64,000 bases of DNA, taken from NCBI GenBank assembly GCA_037501455.1, contig CM074857.1, positions 122,375,501 through 122,439,500 of the forward strand, read 5' to 3'. This DNA comes from Lantana camara. Its lineage: Eukaryota > Streptophyta > Magnoliopsida > Lamiales > Verbenaceae. The notes under the pieces are model-generated. The model saw nothing but the letters and a program-made list of their open reading frames with translations, searched no databases and was not told the DNA's origin. The translations under genes and the position numbers were made by a program. Of the stretch, positions 1 through 10,414 are shown piece after piece; the stretch's first letter is position 1; the number at the start of each line of letters is the position of its first letter.

Positions 1-908
1 TATTTATTTTTACATTGGAAGAAAACTGCAAATGGTGGTACGCCTCCAAGTATGTCACAGTATTTTCTGAGTTTGCGTTCATCAATGGATGAAAATGGAG
101 AGATTAAGTTTGTCGATGAGCGTTCGAAAAGAACTTATGTAAGTAATTTATTTTATTGAACTGTTGTGTATATTTTTATGGATTAATAAGATCTATGTGT
201 CTGTTATTTGTTTGGTAGAACAAATGGCAAACTAAAAGAGCAGAGCACCCAATCCCCCAAAATTTGGAGGGCACATCAATTGAGTTTCAGGTGAATACAT
301 ATCATATTTGTTGCGCAAGTATAAAATAATTTATATGTGGTGTTTAGAAAATTCATTGATATTTCGATTATTTTGATTAGGAATGGGCAGAAGAGAAAGG
401 TGGTCCGAACAAAGATGGATTTGTTTATGGACTTGGAGGTGCAGCTTCATTTGTGACAGCTCCTAAGACCTCAAATCCTCCATGTACATCTTCAATGGAG
501 AATGCAACAGAGGCTGCAACTCAAAATTTGCTAGCAGCTCAAATTGAAGAAAATAAAAAGATGAAGGAGGAACTTGAGACATTAAAGAAAATGGTCGTGG
601 ATTTATCTTCCCAATTTCAAGCTGCTCGGGCACCATTGTGGACTCCAGCTAACCAAGGGCCATATTTTATGTCTTCACCTGGATTTATGCCTTCTTCGGG
701 ATTCATGCCGTCTGGTTTAGTGTCTCATACAAGGATCACACCCTCTACAGCAGCTCAGGTACACAACACCACTTCTACATCCACTCCTATTATTGAAATG
801 GGAAAACAACAAATTGCTCTTAATAATGTGGGTGATGAGGGTACTTATACTGATGAGGAGGATGAGGAGGAAGGGGAGGGTGAGGAGGGGGAGGATGAAG
901 AGTTATAG
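1..908 (+). CDS. CACTA element 1: Transposase_24 (TNP1/En-Spm-like) protein, C-terminal exons
   Basis: This is the last part of a plant En/Spm-type accessory transposase gene and is open at the left edge of the window. Three exons fit one frame: 1-138, 219-290 and 381-908, with GT-AG junctions at 139/218 and 291/380. The protein shows the family's closing features: a VDERSKRTY segment, a segment beginning NKWQTKRAEH, the motif EWAEEKGGPNKDGFVYG, then a coiled-coil-like stretch (NLLAAQIEENKKMKEELETL), a Pro/Ser/Met-rich linker and a strongly acidic tail ending EEGEDEEL. TNP1-type proteins bind the subterminal repeats of their own CACTA element. Such repeats occur downstream at 8690-9090. The stop is TAG at 906-908. 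The gene differs from the Transposase_24 gene at 10415-12141, so it belongs to another CACTA family. Confidence 0.8.
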
Positions 909-954
909 AAGTATGAATGCTTTGTGAATATTGGTAACTTTTGTAAAAAGAATC

Positions 955-2609
955 TGATAACTCGTTATTTCATCATCTTTATAATTGAGTTTTACCCCGA
1001 ATTATACTTTAATTGATATTACTTTGAAATAAATTGATACCTTGTTGTCTTTATTGTAGAATTTGGGCCTTAATACGAAATGAAGCAAATTCGGTTAATT
1101 TATGAAGAAATCCATGCAAAAGGCGAGCCCTCGTGTATCTTGGAGCGTAGCCGAGGCAGAAGAGTGATGTGCGCAAGGAATTTGGGATCTCTGGAACTAG
1201 GCATACATGGACATAATTAATTGAGAGGCTGTATGGATATGGAACGGAAATGAGCTTGGATCAATGCAAGTGGGCCAAGGTGATGTTGTGTTGAAGTTGT
1301 TGACTTAATTTGGATTGGAATGAATATTAATGATGATGGGCTGCACATTCATTCTTGGAATTTATTGGAGGTGGGCTTGGCGTGACCTTATGGCTACAAA
1401 AAGTGGATTTAATGTTGGGCTGTGGAATTAATTAATTGGAAAGTCCCAATATGGCATGGAATGATGATGGGCTGCCGTGTTTCTTTGTAGTTAATTTGAG
1501 CAGGCCCAGGTTTATGTTGAAGACTTGGAGTGCAAGAGTTTAAATCCTATTTCTATTAGGACTTGTACGTGGGGTTAGGGACTTGGAATATTTATATATA
1601 TTTGGGACAGCTCTTTGGAAAAAGATCAGGTAACACTCGGGAGGCGACTTCGGACACTTTGAGGAGCAGCAATTCGAAGCTTTGGGAGCCAACTTCGACA
1701 TCACGATTTCTTCTTCTTATTTTAATTCTTTCGCTTTTTAGTTGATTTAAAGAATTCCTCTATTGTTTTTATGAATTTTAGTAGCTAACTCTTAATTATC
1801 TAGCTAGGGATTAAGATTCGATATTGAATATTGTGAGACCTTAACGTTTTTATTAATTTAAGTTTATTTAGGCATTTATCTTATCTCCGTGTTTCGTGTT
1901 TATTGTGATTAGGCAATTTCGGGATAGTGCACGATCTCTAGGTTGTTTAATTTGCATATAGTCAATCTTGATGCTTGAAGTGTAGTAAAGTTGATTGATA
2001 ATTTGTGGTAAATTAGTGACAGGGTCTTAGCGATAACATTCCTCGTTCACTAAGGGATTTGATAATCTAATTTAAATCTTGCGTGTGTCACGACTTGGTT
2101 GATTAGGGTTGGTGTTTTTATGGTTCTTAATGCTGCGAATTCATTAAATCCTGTCGAGTGTCTCTAGGGGTTGTGAATTTGTTAGGGAAGATAACTGTCG
2201 AGTGTCTCTAGGTTATCCGATTAATTAAGTAAAAACGAGGTTGAGTCGAGTGTCTCTATCAACTATAGCCAATCTGTCTGAATAACTTGAATTTATCCTT
2301 GAGTCGATGATCAATATAACAATTCGAATCGAATATCCCTGGCTAGGTAATTTTCCCTCTGATTGATTTAATCCTACGTGACTTGCTAGATAATTTTAAT
2401 TAGTTTTTAATTCTTGTTATTTTATTTTAATTGCATACTTAGTTAGAATAATTCAAAACCCCCCTCTTTAATTGTTTCTTTTCGTGAATAACTTGGAATT
2501 GTTAGAAATAAATCAACCAGTCTTTGTGGATCGACCCTGTTTACGCTATACTCCGTAGTTTAATTGTGAATAGGTTTATATTTATTTTTGACGGATTCGA
2601 CACCTGTCA
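955..2609 (+). repeat. 5' LTR of the Athila-like element
   Basis: The LTR is 1655 bp and bounded by TG...CA. It contains a short internal direct repeat, GTCGAGTGTCTCTA, three times between about 2153 and 2260. The 60-codon ORF at 1563-1745 recurs identically in the 3' LTR and has no recognisable product, so it is not called as a gene. Confidence 0.93.
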
Positions 2610-2614
2610 AATTT

Positions 2615-2632
2615 TGGCGCCGTTGCCGGGGA
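2615..2632 (+). other. Primer-binding site (tRNA-Asp type) of the Athila-like element
   Basis: TGGCGCCGTTGCCGGGGA lies 5 bases after the 5' LTR. It is complementary to the 3' end of plant tRNA-Asp including CCA, the primer used by Athila-type elements. Confidence 0.85.
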
Positions 2633-2662
2633 CTGTGTTTTTAATCGATTTTATTTCTTTTC

Positions 2663-4768
2663 ATGAACAGGAGCATTCACGGGAAGGACGATCATCCAAC
2701 AATGTTTGCGAATGCACAACAGTTCAACAATTATGCAAACATTCCACAACAGGTTAACGAGGTCAACTCTTCACCTTTTGATGAACTTAAGAACATGATA
2801 AGTGTTTTGGCTTCTAACCTTGGTGTAGGTGTACCACAAGTAGCGAAGGTCTGTCAATTGTGTGCAAGCACGTTGCATCCCACCGACGCGTGTCCATCAC
2901 TTCAAGAATCCCCTTTCGAAAATGTGGACCCATTCGGATATCAACCTCCGATGTACAATCCATACTCCAACATGTACAATACCGGATGGTATGATCACCC
3001 CACTATGAGTTATGCACCGAATCCACCAAACTTCCAAAACTTCGTACCTACACCTCCACAACCCCAACAACCAATCCCTCAACCGTACCCACCTTTCAAC
3101 CCACAAGATATCCAATTTAATAACTTGGAAACCTCCTTTAAGAATTTGGAAAATCAATTGGGTCAAATTGCAGCCTCATTGAGCAGATTAGAGAATCAAC
3201 GGAAACTTCAATCACAAACGGAAGATCAGAGGCGAAACATGAGTGCAATCACGATCCTAAGTGATAAGGAACTGCCTCCCCCAGTGGAGAAGACCAAAAC
3301 TCGCCAGAACAGAGCAGAAACTGATCAGACGAGCGACTTGACCGTTAAGCGTGACCACGCCTTAGGCTCCAGTCGCGACAGAGAGTCAGAAATTAAAGTC
3401 CAGCCTAAGCCATGGGTGGAACCACCACCGTTTCCAGAGCGCCTGATCCAAGCAAGAAAAGAGAAGGAGGAGCAAAGTATATTTGAGACCTTTCGGAAGG
3501 TTGAAGTCAACATTCCTTTGTTGGATGCTATTCAACAAATCCCACAACATGAGAAATATCTTAAGGAACTCTGCACCAACAAACGGAAACTAAAAGGTAA
3601 TGAAATCCTGAGTGTTGGAGAGAATGTCTCCGCTGTTTTACAAAAGAAATTACCTCCTAAGTGCGGAGACCAAGGTATGTTTTCAGTTCCATGTAAAATT
3701 GGCAAGACTAAGATTAAGAAAGCAATTTGTGACTTAGATGCGCCCATTAATATTATGCCTCTATCTGTTTATTCATCACTGAATCTTGGTCCTTTGAAAG
3801 ATACAGGTATCACAATTCAGTTCGCTGATCGATCTATTGTGTATCCAGATGGAGTATTAGAGGACGTACTTGTGCAAGTTGATGGATTAGTCTTTCCTGC
3901 TGATTTTTATGTGATTTATATGGAGGATGAAAGTTCTTTGAGTACTTCTGATATTTTGCTTGGTCGACCCTTTTTTAGCATTGCTAGGGCTAAAATAGAT
4001 GTTCATGATGGCTTATTGACTCTAGAATTTGATGGTGATATTGCAAAATTTAATGTTTATGAGTCAAAAAAATGTCCTAATGAATTATCTAGTTTTTTTA
4101 GCAGTGATATGATTGAAAACCCAAGTATTGAAACTTTTGAGCTTAACAATGTGGAAAAGCTAAGTTTTGAATCCATTCAAAATTGGGTAGTTCAAAATTT
4201 TGAGAGTAAGCCGAAACATGTTGGTTTGTATGATGATATCTATGATATGGTTATTCTATTAGGGCATGTTAATCCTGCGAGTAAAAAGGCTTCGAATTTG
4301 AAATTATTCAATGACTTAGCTAAACTGAATTCTTTTGTTTTGCAGGCACCTATTGTGGGACTCAAGAAGTTTTTGGATAATCTGATTTATACCTTCAAGG
4401 GAGGAGGAAAATTTGCAGATTCAAAGCCTACACGAGCTGAATTTCTGGATGAGCAGTTTTTCAAGACACGTGACCATAAGACGTGGCCACGCTCTGAGGT
4501 CACGCGCTGGTATGCTGATATTATTGATTATTTGACTACTACTTTCCTCAGATCTCATATATTTTTCGAGTTCAGGAATCTCAGAGCCATCATTAGTGAT
4601 CTTGGTGAACATTGCTACAAACGGTTGATGGAGCCTTTGATGAAAAAGTATCAAGCCACGTTGCGAGTCTCTTCAAGTTACCATCCCCAATCTAGAGGCC
4701 GCAATGGACTAGAAGATTCATCTCCACACAGTCGAGGGGATTTGTATGGAGGGTGTACCTCCATTTGA
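2663..4768 (+). CDS. Fused gag remnant, aspartic protease and integrase scrap (701 aa)
   Basis: An uninterrupted 701-codon ORF starts 30 bases after the primer site. Residues 1-200 are a gag C-terminal region: a CxxC-type motif in CQLCASTLHPTDACPS, a Pro/Tyr/Asn-rich stretch and a coiled-coil-like segment. Residues about 340-470 are a retropepsin-like domain whose active-site loop reads CDLDAPINIMP. The usual family form is DLGAS, so the catalytic Asp is present but the following Gly is Asp. LGRPFF marks its end. Residues about 600-690 join a linker (WYADIIDYL) to an integrase fragment (RAIISDLGEHC, then SSYHPQSRG). RT and RNase H are absent. The N-terminal two thirds of a normal gag is also missing. 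The open frame across the deletions suggests either recent origin or some selection for a fused protein. Confidence 0.8.
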   Translation: MNRSIHGKDDHPTMFANAQQFNNYANIPQQVNEVNSSPFDELKNMISVLASNLGVGVPQVAKVCQLCASTLHPTDACPSLQESPFENVDPFGYQPPMYNPYSNMYNTGWYDHPTMSYAPNPPNFQNFVPTPPQPQQPIPQPYPPFNPQDIQFNNLETSFKNLENQLGQIAASLSRLENQRKLQSQTEDQRRNMSAITILSDKELPPPVEKTKTRQNRAETDQTSDLTVKRDHALGSSRDRESEIKVQPKPWVEPPPFPERLIQARKEKEEQSIFETFRKVEVNIPLLDAIQQIPQHEKYLKELCTNKRKLKGNEILSVGENVSAVLQKKLPPKCGDQGMFSVPCKIGKTKIKKAICDLDAPINIMPLSVYSSLNLGPLKDTGITIQFADRSIVYPDGVLEDVLVQVDGLVFPADFYVIYMEDESSLSTSDILLGRPFFSIARAKIDVHDGLLTLEFDGDIAKFNVYESKKCPNELSSFFSSDMIENPSIETFELNNVEKLSFESIQNWVVQNFESKPKHVGLYDDIYDMVILLGHVNPASKKASNLKLFNDLAKLNSFVLQAPIVGLKKFLDNLIYTFKGGGKFADSKPTRAEFLDEQFFKTRDHKTWPRSEVTRWYADIIDYLTTTFLRSHIFFEFRNLRAIISDLGEHCYKRLMEPLMKKYQATLRVSSSYHPQSRGRNGLEDSSPHSRGDLYGGCTSI

Positions 4769-6453
4769 GTAGCACTTTAACAAGTCTTGTCGAGCCTAGG
4801 ATATAAAACAAGGGCGCTATTGGGAGGCAACCCAAGTTTTGGCGGTTTAGGCGTTTTTTTTCTTCCCTCAGTTTCTTTTTCTTTTGTTTTGTTTTTTTTT
4901 TTTTCGGTTCTCGTGGTGTTTGTGTTGATTTTCTGCCTTTTTCTGTCTTTCAGGAGTGCGTAACTTGGCCCAGATAGTGCTGATGTGTTGCTGATAACTG
5001 CTGTCAATTTTCTGCTAACGTGACCCTTGAGCATGGTCACGCCTAACACCCACGCCACTGCCAGAATTTCAAATTAAATGGGAAATTTACAAGCCCAGAC
5101 GCCCTACCTCCCCAACCTGAACTTCAGGGAAGTCCTCTCTACTCTAGATCTTGATTTTTAATGCCTTGAGGACAATGCATGATTTAAGTGTGGGGGGATT
5201 CGGTCTACTAGTGCTATAACTGAATTTTTTTTTTTTTTTTTTTTTTTGTGGCTGAAATTGTGATTTTACTTTGAACTTGAGATGATGATAATTATGGTGA
5301 CTTTGCCCCCGTTTTGAATGCTTTCTTTTAGGTTTGATTGTTGAATTTTGCTAGAACGAGTTAAGCTTGTTAAATACATGAAATTTGTGTGAAATTTGAT
5401 GAATTAGTATAATCTTATACCCTCATTCCTCACGCACCATTGAACGAATTAATGTGCTTTGCTTAGATAGAAAAGTCTGTGATTTTTAATTAAGTCTAAA
5501 AGTTGATTAGAATGCATCTTAGCTCCCTTCGAGACGAAATTTTTAGTTAACAATTGATTTGGGAAGTGACTTAGGCGATCGTTGTCGGTGGTAAGCCTTT
5601 TCTTGATCTTTTCACAAATAAAATTATCCCGTTTGACCCCGCTGAGCCTGAAAATTGTGCAAAATTTCTTTTTAGCCACGTTACAAGCCACATGCACAAC
5701 ATTATTTTCCTACGCTACTTTGAATCACACCTTGCTTGCTCATTTTGGGTTTGAATTTTTAGATGTCTTCGGCTCCTTTGTATTCTCCCTTGTGCTTGAA
5801 TTTTGAGAAAGTGATAAGCAATGTTGAAAATATAAAAAAAAAGAGATGCTATGAAAGAAAAAGGGAAAAAGAAGTCAAAGAAAGAAAAATGAGCAAGAAA
5901 AAAAAAAATTGCAAAAAAAAAAAAAAAAAAAAAGTGAGAGTGTGTTTGATATGAAAAAGGGGGGAAATTAGTTGTATAAAGCAAAAGTAAGGGAGTCCGG
6001 TAAGATGAAAAGGGAATTACTACGGGTTTTATTGTAAAATGTGTAAGTTTGGTGTGTTAGCCACTAATTCCAAAATTTCCCAACCTTTACCCAAGCCTTA
6101 CATTACAAGCTCGAAAGACCTATCGATCTCGAGTCATGAGTTAACTACATTAGTGGAGATTGAAGTGAAGGATGCATTCGAAGTTGATAATTGGTACTTA
6201 GGCGAAAATCATAGACTAATCAATCTAGTCTTTGTACATTTTTTTTTTGTTCAATTCACACTACATTACACAAGGGTATGTTATTTATACCAATTTATTG
6301 AATTTTATGCAATTGAGTAGTATGTTGATGAGTTACACTTGGTTAGGCGAGAGTTCGATGATTGCCTTTGTGATTGTGTTTGACGGGTGATATAGTTTCC
6401 ATTTGATTTTCAAGATTCCTCGAGGACGAGTAATGAGCAAGTGTGGGGGGATT
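4769..6453 (+). other. 3' noncoding region of the Athila-like element, with polypurine tract
   Basis: No gene is supported here. It holds a T-run (about 5227-5249), an A-run (about 5912-5933) and two nearly matching blocks. The block at 5163-5202 carries CCTTGAGGACAATGCATGA and then AAGTGTGGGGGGATT. The block at 6418-6453 carries CCTCGAGGACGAGTAATGA and then AAGTGTGGGGGGATT. The second abuts the 3' LTR and is the functional polypurine tract. The first is a second PPT-like copy 1.25 kb upstream. Confidence 0.75.
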
Positions 6454-8108
6454 TGATAACTCGTTATTTCATCATCTTTATAATTGAGTTTTACCCCGAA
6501 TTATACTTTAATTGATATTACTTTGAAATAAATTGATACCTTGTTGTCTTTATTGTAGAATTTGGGCCTTAATACGAAATGAAGCAAATTCGGTTAATTT
6601 ATGAAGAAATCCATGCAAAAGGCGAGCCCTCGTGTATCTTGGAGCGTAGCCGAGGCAGAAGAGTGATGTGCGCAAGGAATTTGGGATCTCTGGAACTAGG
6701 CATACATGGACATAATTAATTGAGAGGCTGTATGGATATGGAACGGAAATGAGCTTGGATCAATGCAAGTGGGCCAAGGTGATGTTGTGTTGAAGTTGTT
6801 GACTTAATTTGGATTGGAATGAATATTAATGATGATGGGCTGCACATTCATTCTTGGAATTTATTGGAGGTGGGCTTGGCGTGACCTTATGGCTACAAAA
6901 AGTGGATTTAATGTTGGGCTGTGGAATTAATTAATTGGAAAGTCCCAATATGGCATGGAATGATGATGGGCTGCCGTGTTTCTTTGTAGTTAATTTGAGC
7001 AGGCCCAGGTTTATGTTGAAGACTTGGAGTGCAAGAGTTTAAATCCTATTTCTATTAGGACTTGTACGTGGGGTTAGGGACTTGGAATATTTATATATAT
7101 TTGGGACAGCTCTTTGGAAAAAGATCAGGTAACACTCGGGAGGCGACTTCGGACACTTTGAGGAGCAGCAATTCGAAGCTTTGGGAGCCAACTTCGACAT
7201 CACGATTTCTTCTTCTTATTTTAATTCTTTCGCTTTTTAGTTGATTTAAAGAATTCCTCTATTGTTTTTATGAATTTTAGTAGCTAACTCTTAATTATCT
7301 AGCTAGGGATTAAGATTCGATATTGAATATTGTGAGACCTTAACGTTTTTATTAATTTAAGTTTATTTAGGCATTTATCTTATCTCCGTGTTTCGTGTTT
7401 ATTGTGATTAGGCAATTTCGGGATAGTGCACGATCTCTAGGTTGTTTAATTTGCATATAGTCAATCTTGATGCTTGAAGTGTAGTAAAGTTGATTGATAA
7501 TTTGTGGTAAATTAGTGACAGGGTCTTAGCGATAACATTCCTCGTTCACTAAGGGATTTGATAATCTAATTTAAATCTTGCGTGTGTCACGACTTGGTTG
7601 ATTAGGGTTGGTGTTTTTATGGTTCTTAATGCTGCGAATTCATTAAATCCTGTCGAGTGTCTCTAGGGGTTGTGAATTTGTTAGGGAAGATAACTGTCGA
7701 GTGTCTCTAGGTTATCCGATTAATTAAGTAAAAACGAGGTTGAGTCGAGTGTCTCTATCAACTATAGCCAATCTGTCTGAATAACTTGAATTTATCCTTG
7801 AGTCGATGATCAATATAACAATTCGAATCGAATATCCCTGGCTAGGTAATTTTCCCTCTGATTGATTTAATCCTACGTGACTTGCTAGATAATTTTAATT
7901 AGTTTTTAATTCTTGTTATTTTATTTTAATTGCATACTTAGTTAGAATAATTCAAAACCCCCCTCTTTAATTGTTTCTTTTCGTGAATAACTTGGAATTG
8001 TTAGAAATAAATCAACCAGTCTTTGTGGATCGACCCTGTTTACGCTATACTCCGTAGTTTAATTGTGAATAGGTTTATATTTATTTTTGACGGATTCGAC
8101 ACCTGTCA
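6454..8108 (+). repeat. 3' LTR of the Athila-like element
   Basis: It is 1655 bp, the same length as the 5' LTR, and no differences were seen on reading the two side by side. It is followed directly by the GAATC target duplication at 8109-8113. Confidence 0.93.
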
Positions 8109-9106
8109 GAATCGACGTAGATGATGGTAACTTTTGTGAAAAACATTGACGTGATGCTGGATTAGTTGAAGTTTTTGTAGATGTTGGATTAGTTGAAGCT
8201 TGTTAACATTGATGTACGCATATGTAGATGGAACTAATATCCACTTGTAAATGTGGCTAATTTCCATGTTTTGTCGATGTTGGTACTTGTAAATGTGGCT
8301 AAGTTCCACGCTTTTGTAGATGTTGGTATTTGTAAATGTGGTTAATTACCACATATTTGTAGATGTTATTAACTATTTGGTAGTGTTATGTGATGGAGAA
8401 TGATTTATAAACTGCTAGTGTTTTATCTGGAGAATAATTTGATTGTCATTTTTGGTATATTGGTTTCATGGATTTTGAATTGTTTATTGTTGGTATATTA
8501 CAGAATAGGTTGATTTTATTGTTAATATAGGTTTTGAATTAGGATTTTGTAAGATTATTTTTTTCAATTGAATTTAAAAAAAATAAATTATAATATTAAA
8601 TTTTATTTTACAGGTATATAATTATTTATTGCAATTGAATTTTAATTACAAATAAAAAATATTTAGTTTTTCCATCAATTTTCGGTTGCAAAATTCGATT
8701 GCAAGTTAATAATAAAAATTGAAATAAATTATCTTTACAGCCGAATTTTCGGTTGCAATTCTGGTTGATGTTTTGTAGAAATTTTGCAACAAAAATTCGG
8801 TTGCAAATTTTTATGCCCACCTCAAATTTGCAGCCGAAAATTCGGTTACAAAATTAGTTATATGATTGCAACCGAATATCCGGTTGCAAAATGACGTGGC
8901 TTGCATGCCACGTCTGCGGACTTTTGCAACCGGGGATTCGGTTATTAATTCGGTTGCAAAGTATTCGGTTGCAAATTCGGCTACAAAATTTTGCAACCAT
9001 GGTTTTGGCAACCGAAATGTTCGGATGCAATTCGGTTGCTAAACGGTTACAAAATGGTCTTTTTCGGTTGCTAATTCGGTTGTTAAAGTCATGTTTTCTA
9101 GTAATG
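8109..9106 (+). mobile_element. 3' terminal region of CACTA element 1 (subterminal repeats and terminus)
   Basis: After the retrotransposon the CACTA 3' flank resumes. Positions 8200-8370 hold diverged units of the type TTTGTAGATGTTGGTATTTGTA. From about 8685 to 9090 a short motif, TTCGGTTGCAA or its complement, recurs more than ten times in both orientations, as expected for TNP1-binding subterminal repeats. The end reads TTTTCTAGTAATG (9094-9106), one base from the TTTTCTAGTAGTG expected for a CACTA terminus. No coding region is supported here. Confidence 0.7.
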
Positions 9107-9570
9107 TATTTTTCCGACGAAACTCAGACGAATTTCAGACGAAAATATTTCTCGCCCGAAATCCAAAAATTTCAGACGAACCAGATTTGCGGCGAGTTTG
9201 CGACGAAATTTCCGACGAAGTTATCCTGACCATTTTTCGTCGTCAAAATTTCAGACGAAAAGTGCGACGAAATTTCCGACCAAAACATGTTGGTCTAATT
9301 TTCATCGAATATTTTTCCGACGACTTTGCGACCACAATATGGGGTCTGAATTATTGACCGACGAAAAGTGCGACGAAATTTCCGACGAAAAGTATTATTT
9401 TATTATTTTTTATGTTTTTTTTTAGACGAATTTCAGACGAAATTTCAGACGAAAATTGATATATTTCAGACGAACTTCAGACCATTTTCAGACGAAAATA
9501 TATGAAAATTTCCAGGAAAATCGAATGAAATTTCCGACGATTCGTCGGAAATTTCTTTTTTTTTTTTGTA
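9107..9570 (-). repeat. 3' subterminal repeat array of CACTA element 2
   Basis: More than fifteen copies of a short unit, (C/A)GACGAAATTTC or its complement, are packed into about 450 bases. They mirror the array at 23221-23600. Such arrays are the binding sites for the element's TNP1-type protein. Confidence 0.8.
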
Positions 9571-10414
9571 TTTCAAAATTTCATCCTGTATTTTCAGTAA
9601 TTATACACCCCGAAATAAAATGATAAAAAGCCTTAAATTCGAGAATAATATGCAATACGCCACCAATAAATTCAAAATTCAACCATTGTCCATAAATCCA
9701 ACAATAATGTAAAACCAAATCCTACTGCACGAAATTTGGTAAAATATGCCGAATTACAATATATTCAAGTAATATTACATAAATCCATATGTTGCGAACC
9801 CTACGTAAAATACGCCCACACTAGATATAAAGCGAAAATTTCTCTCCACCATTTGAAAATTTACCTAGTGCTGCTACATTGCCACTTATGCTATTTGAGG
9901 CGCTTGATCTGTAAAAAAAAAACATTAAACCTGCAAAGGTTAGTTGATGAATAAGGATTTAAGCTTTGAAGACACGTAAATGCATGAATATGTAAGACAA
10001 TGCATGAAAAATCTCAAAACGACCTATACCTTATAGGAAGAAAAACTTTAATGATAAAATACCTCAACTTTAATGAAAAATCTCAAAACGACCTATACCT
10101 TATAGGTATTTCTCTAATCAATGCATATATATACCTCAACTTTTAATTTCGAAATCTTGTATCCTAATTAACCCATTATCCCAAAGTTTAACTTCCCAAA
10201 GTTTGATGAAGTGAACAATACATATATATGTTGATTGTTGTTAAGAAGAAACAAGTTAGTGAAAACAAGGGGCAAAGCAAACTCGATTCATTTGATGGTT
10301 CAACCACCCTATATCACTCAATCGGCTCTCTTTCACTCTAATGATGATCAAAAACAGCAAAAATTAAAGTGACACATTCAACGCAACATAACTTAAACAC
10401 AAAGTAGTACTTGC
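9571..10414. other. 3' noncoding flank of the TNP1-like gene
   Basis: This stretch is AT-rich and has no supported gene. A sequence of about 27 bases containing CTCAAAACGACCTATACCTT occurs twice, near 10012 and 10083. Confidence 0.5.

Larger units (their letters stand above)
955..8108 (+). mobile_element. Athila-like Ty3/gypsy LTR retrotransposon, internally deleted (non-autonomous)
   Basis: This is a complete LTR-to-LTR element of 7154 bp, inserted in the 3'UTR of the CACTA 1 gene. It is flanked by the 5 bp target duplication GAATC (950-954 and 8109-8113). Both LTRs are 1655 bp, start TGATAACTCG and end ACACCTGTCA. Reading them side by side I saw no differences. The primer site matches tRNA-Asp, as in Athila-type elements. 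Inside is one long ORF with a gag remnant, an aspartic-protease domain and a short integrase scrap. Reverse transcriptase, RNase H and most of integrase are missing. Mobility would therefore depend on enzymes from a relative. The family is also represented by the solo LTR at 14269-15847. Confidence 0.93.

Noticed and set aside
1563..1745. A 60-residue gene repeated at 7062-7244
   Set aside because: It lies wholly inside the two LTR copies, so its repetition is explained by the LTRs, and it has no recognisable feature.
4777..5058. A minus-strand ORF of 93 codons in the Athila-like element
   Set aside because: It is Lys/Thr-rich from a T-rich tract on the plus strand, with no domain.
8891..9425. 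Overlapping plus-strand ORFs across the CACTA junction
   Set aside because: They translate short subterminal repeats (recurring RRNFRR and LQIRLQ text) and have no gene features.
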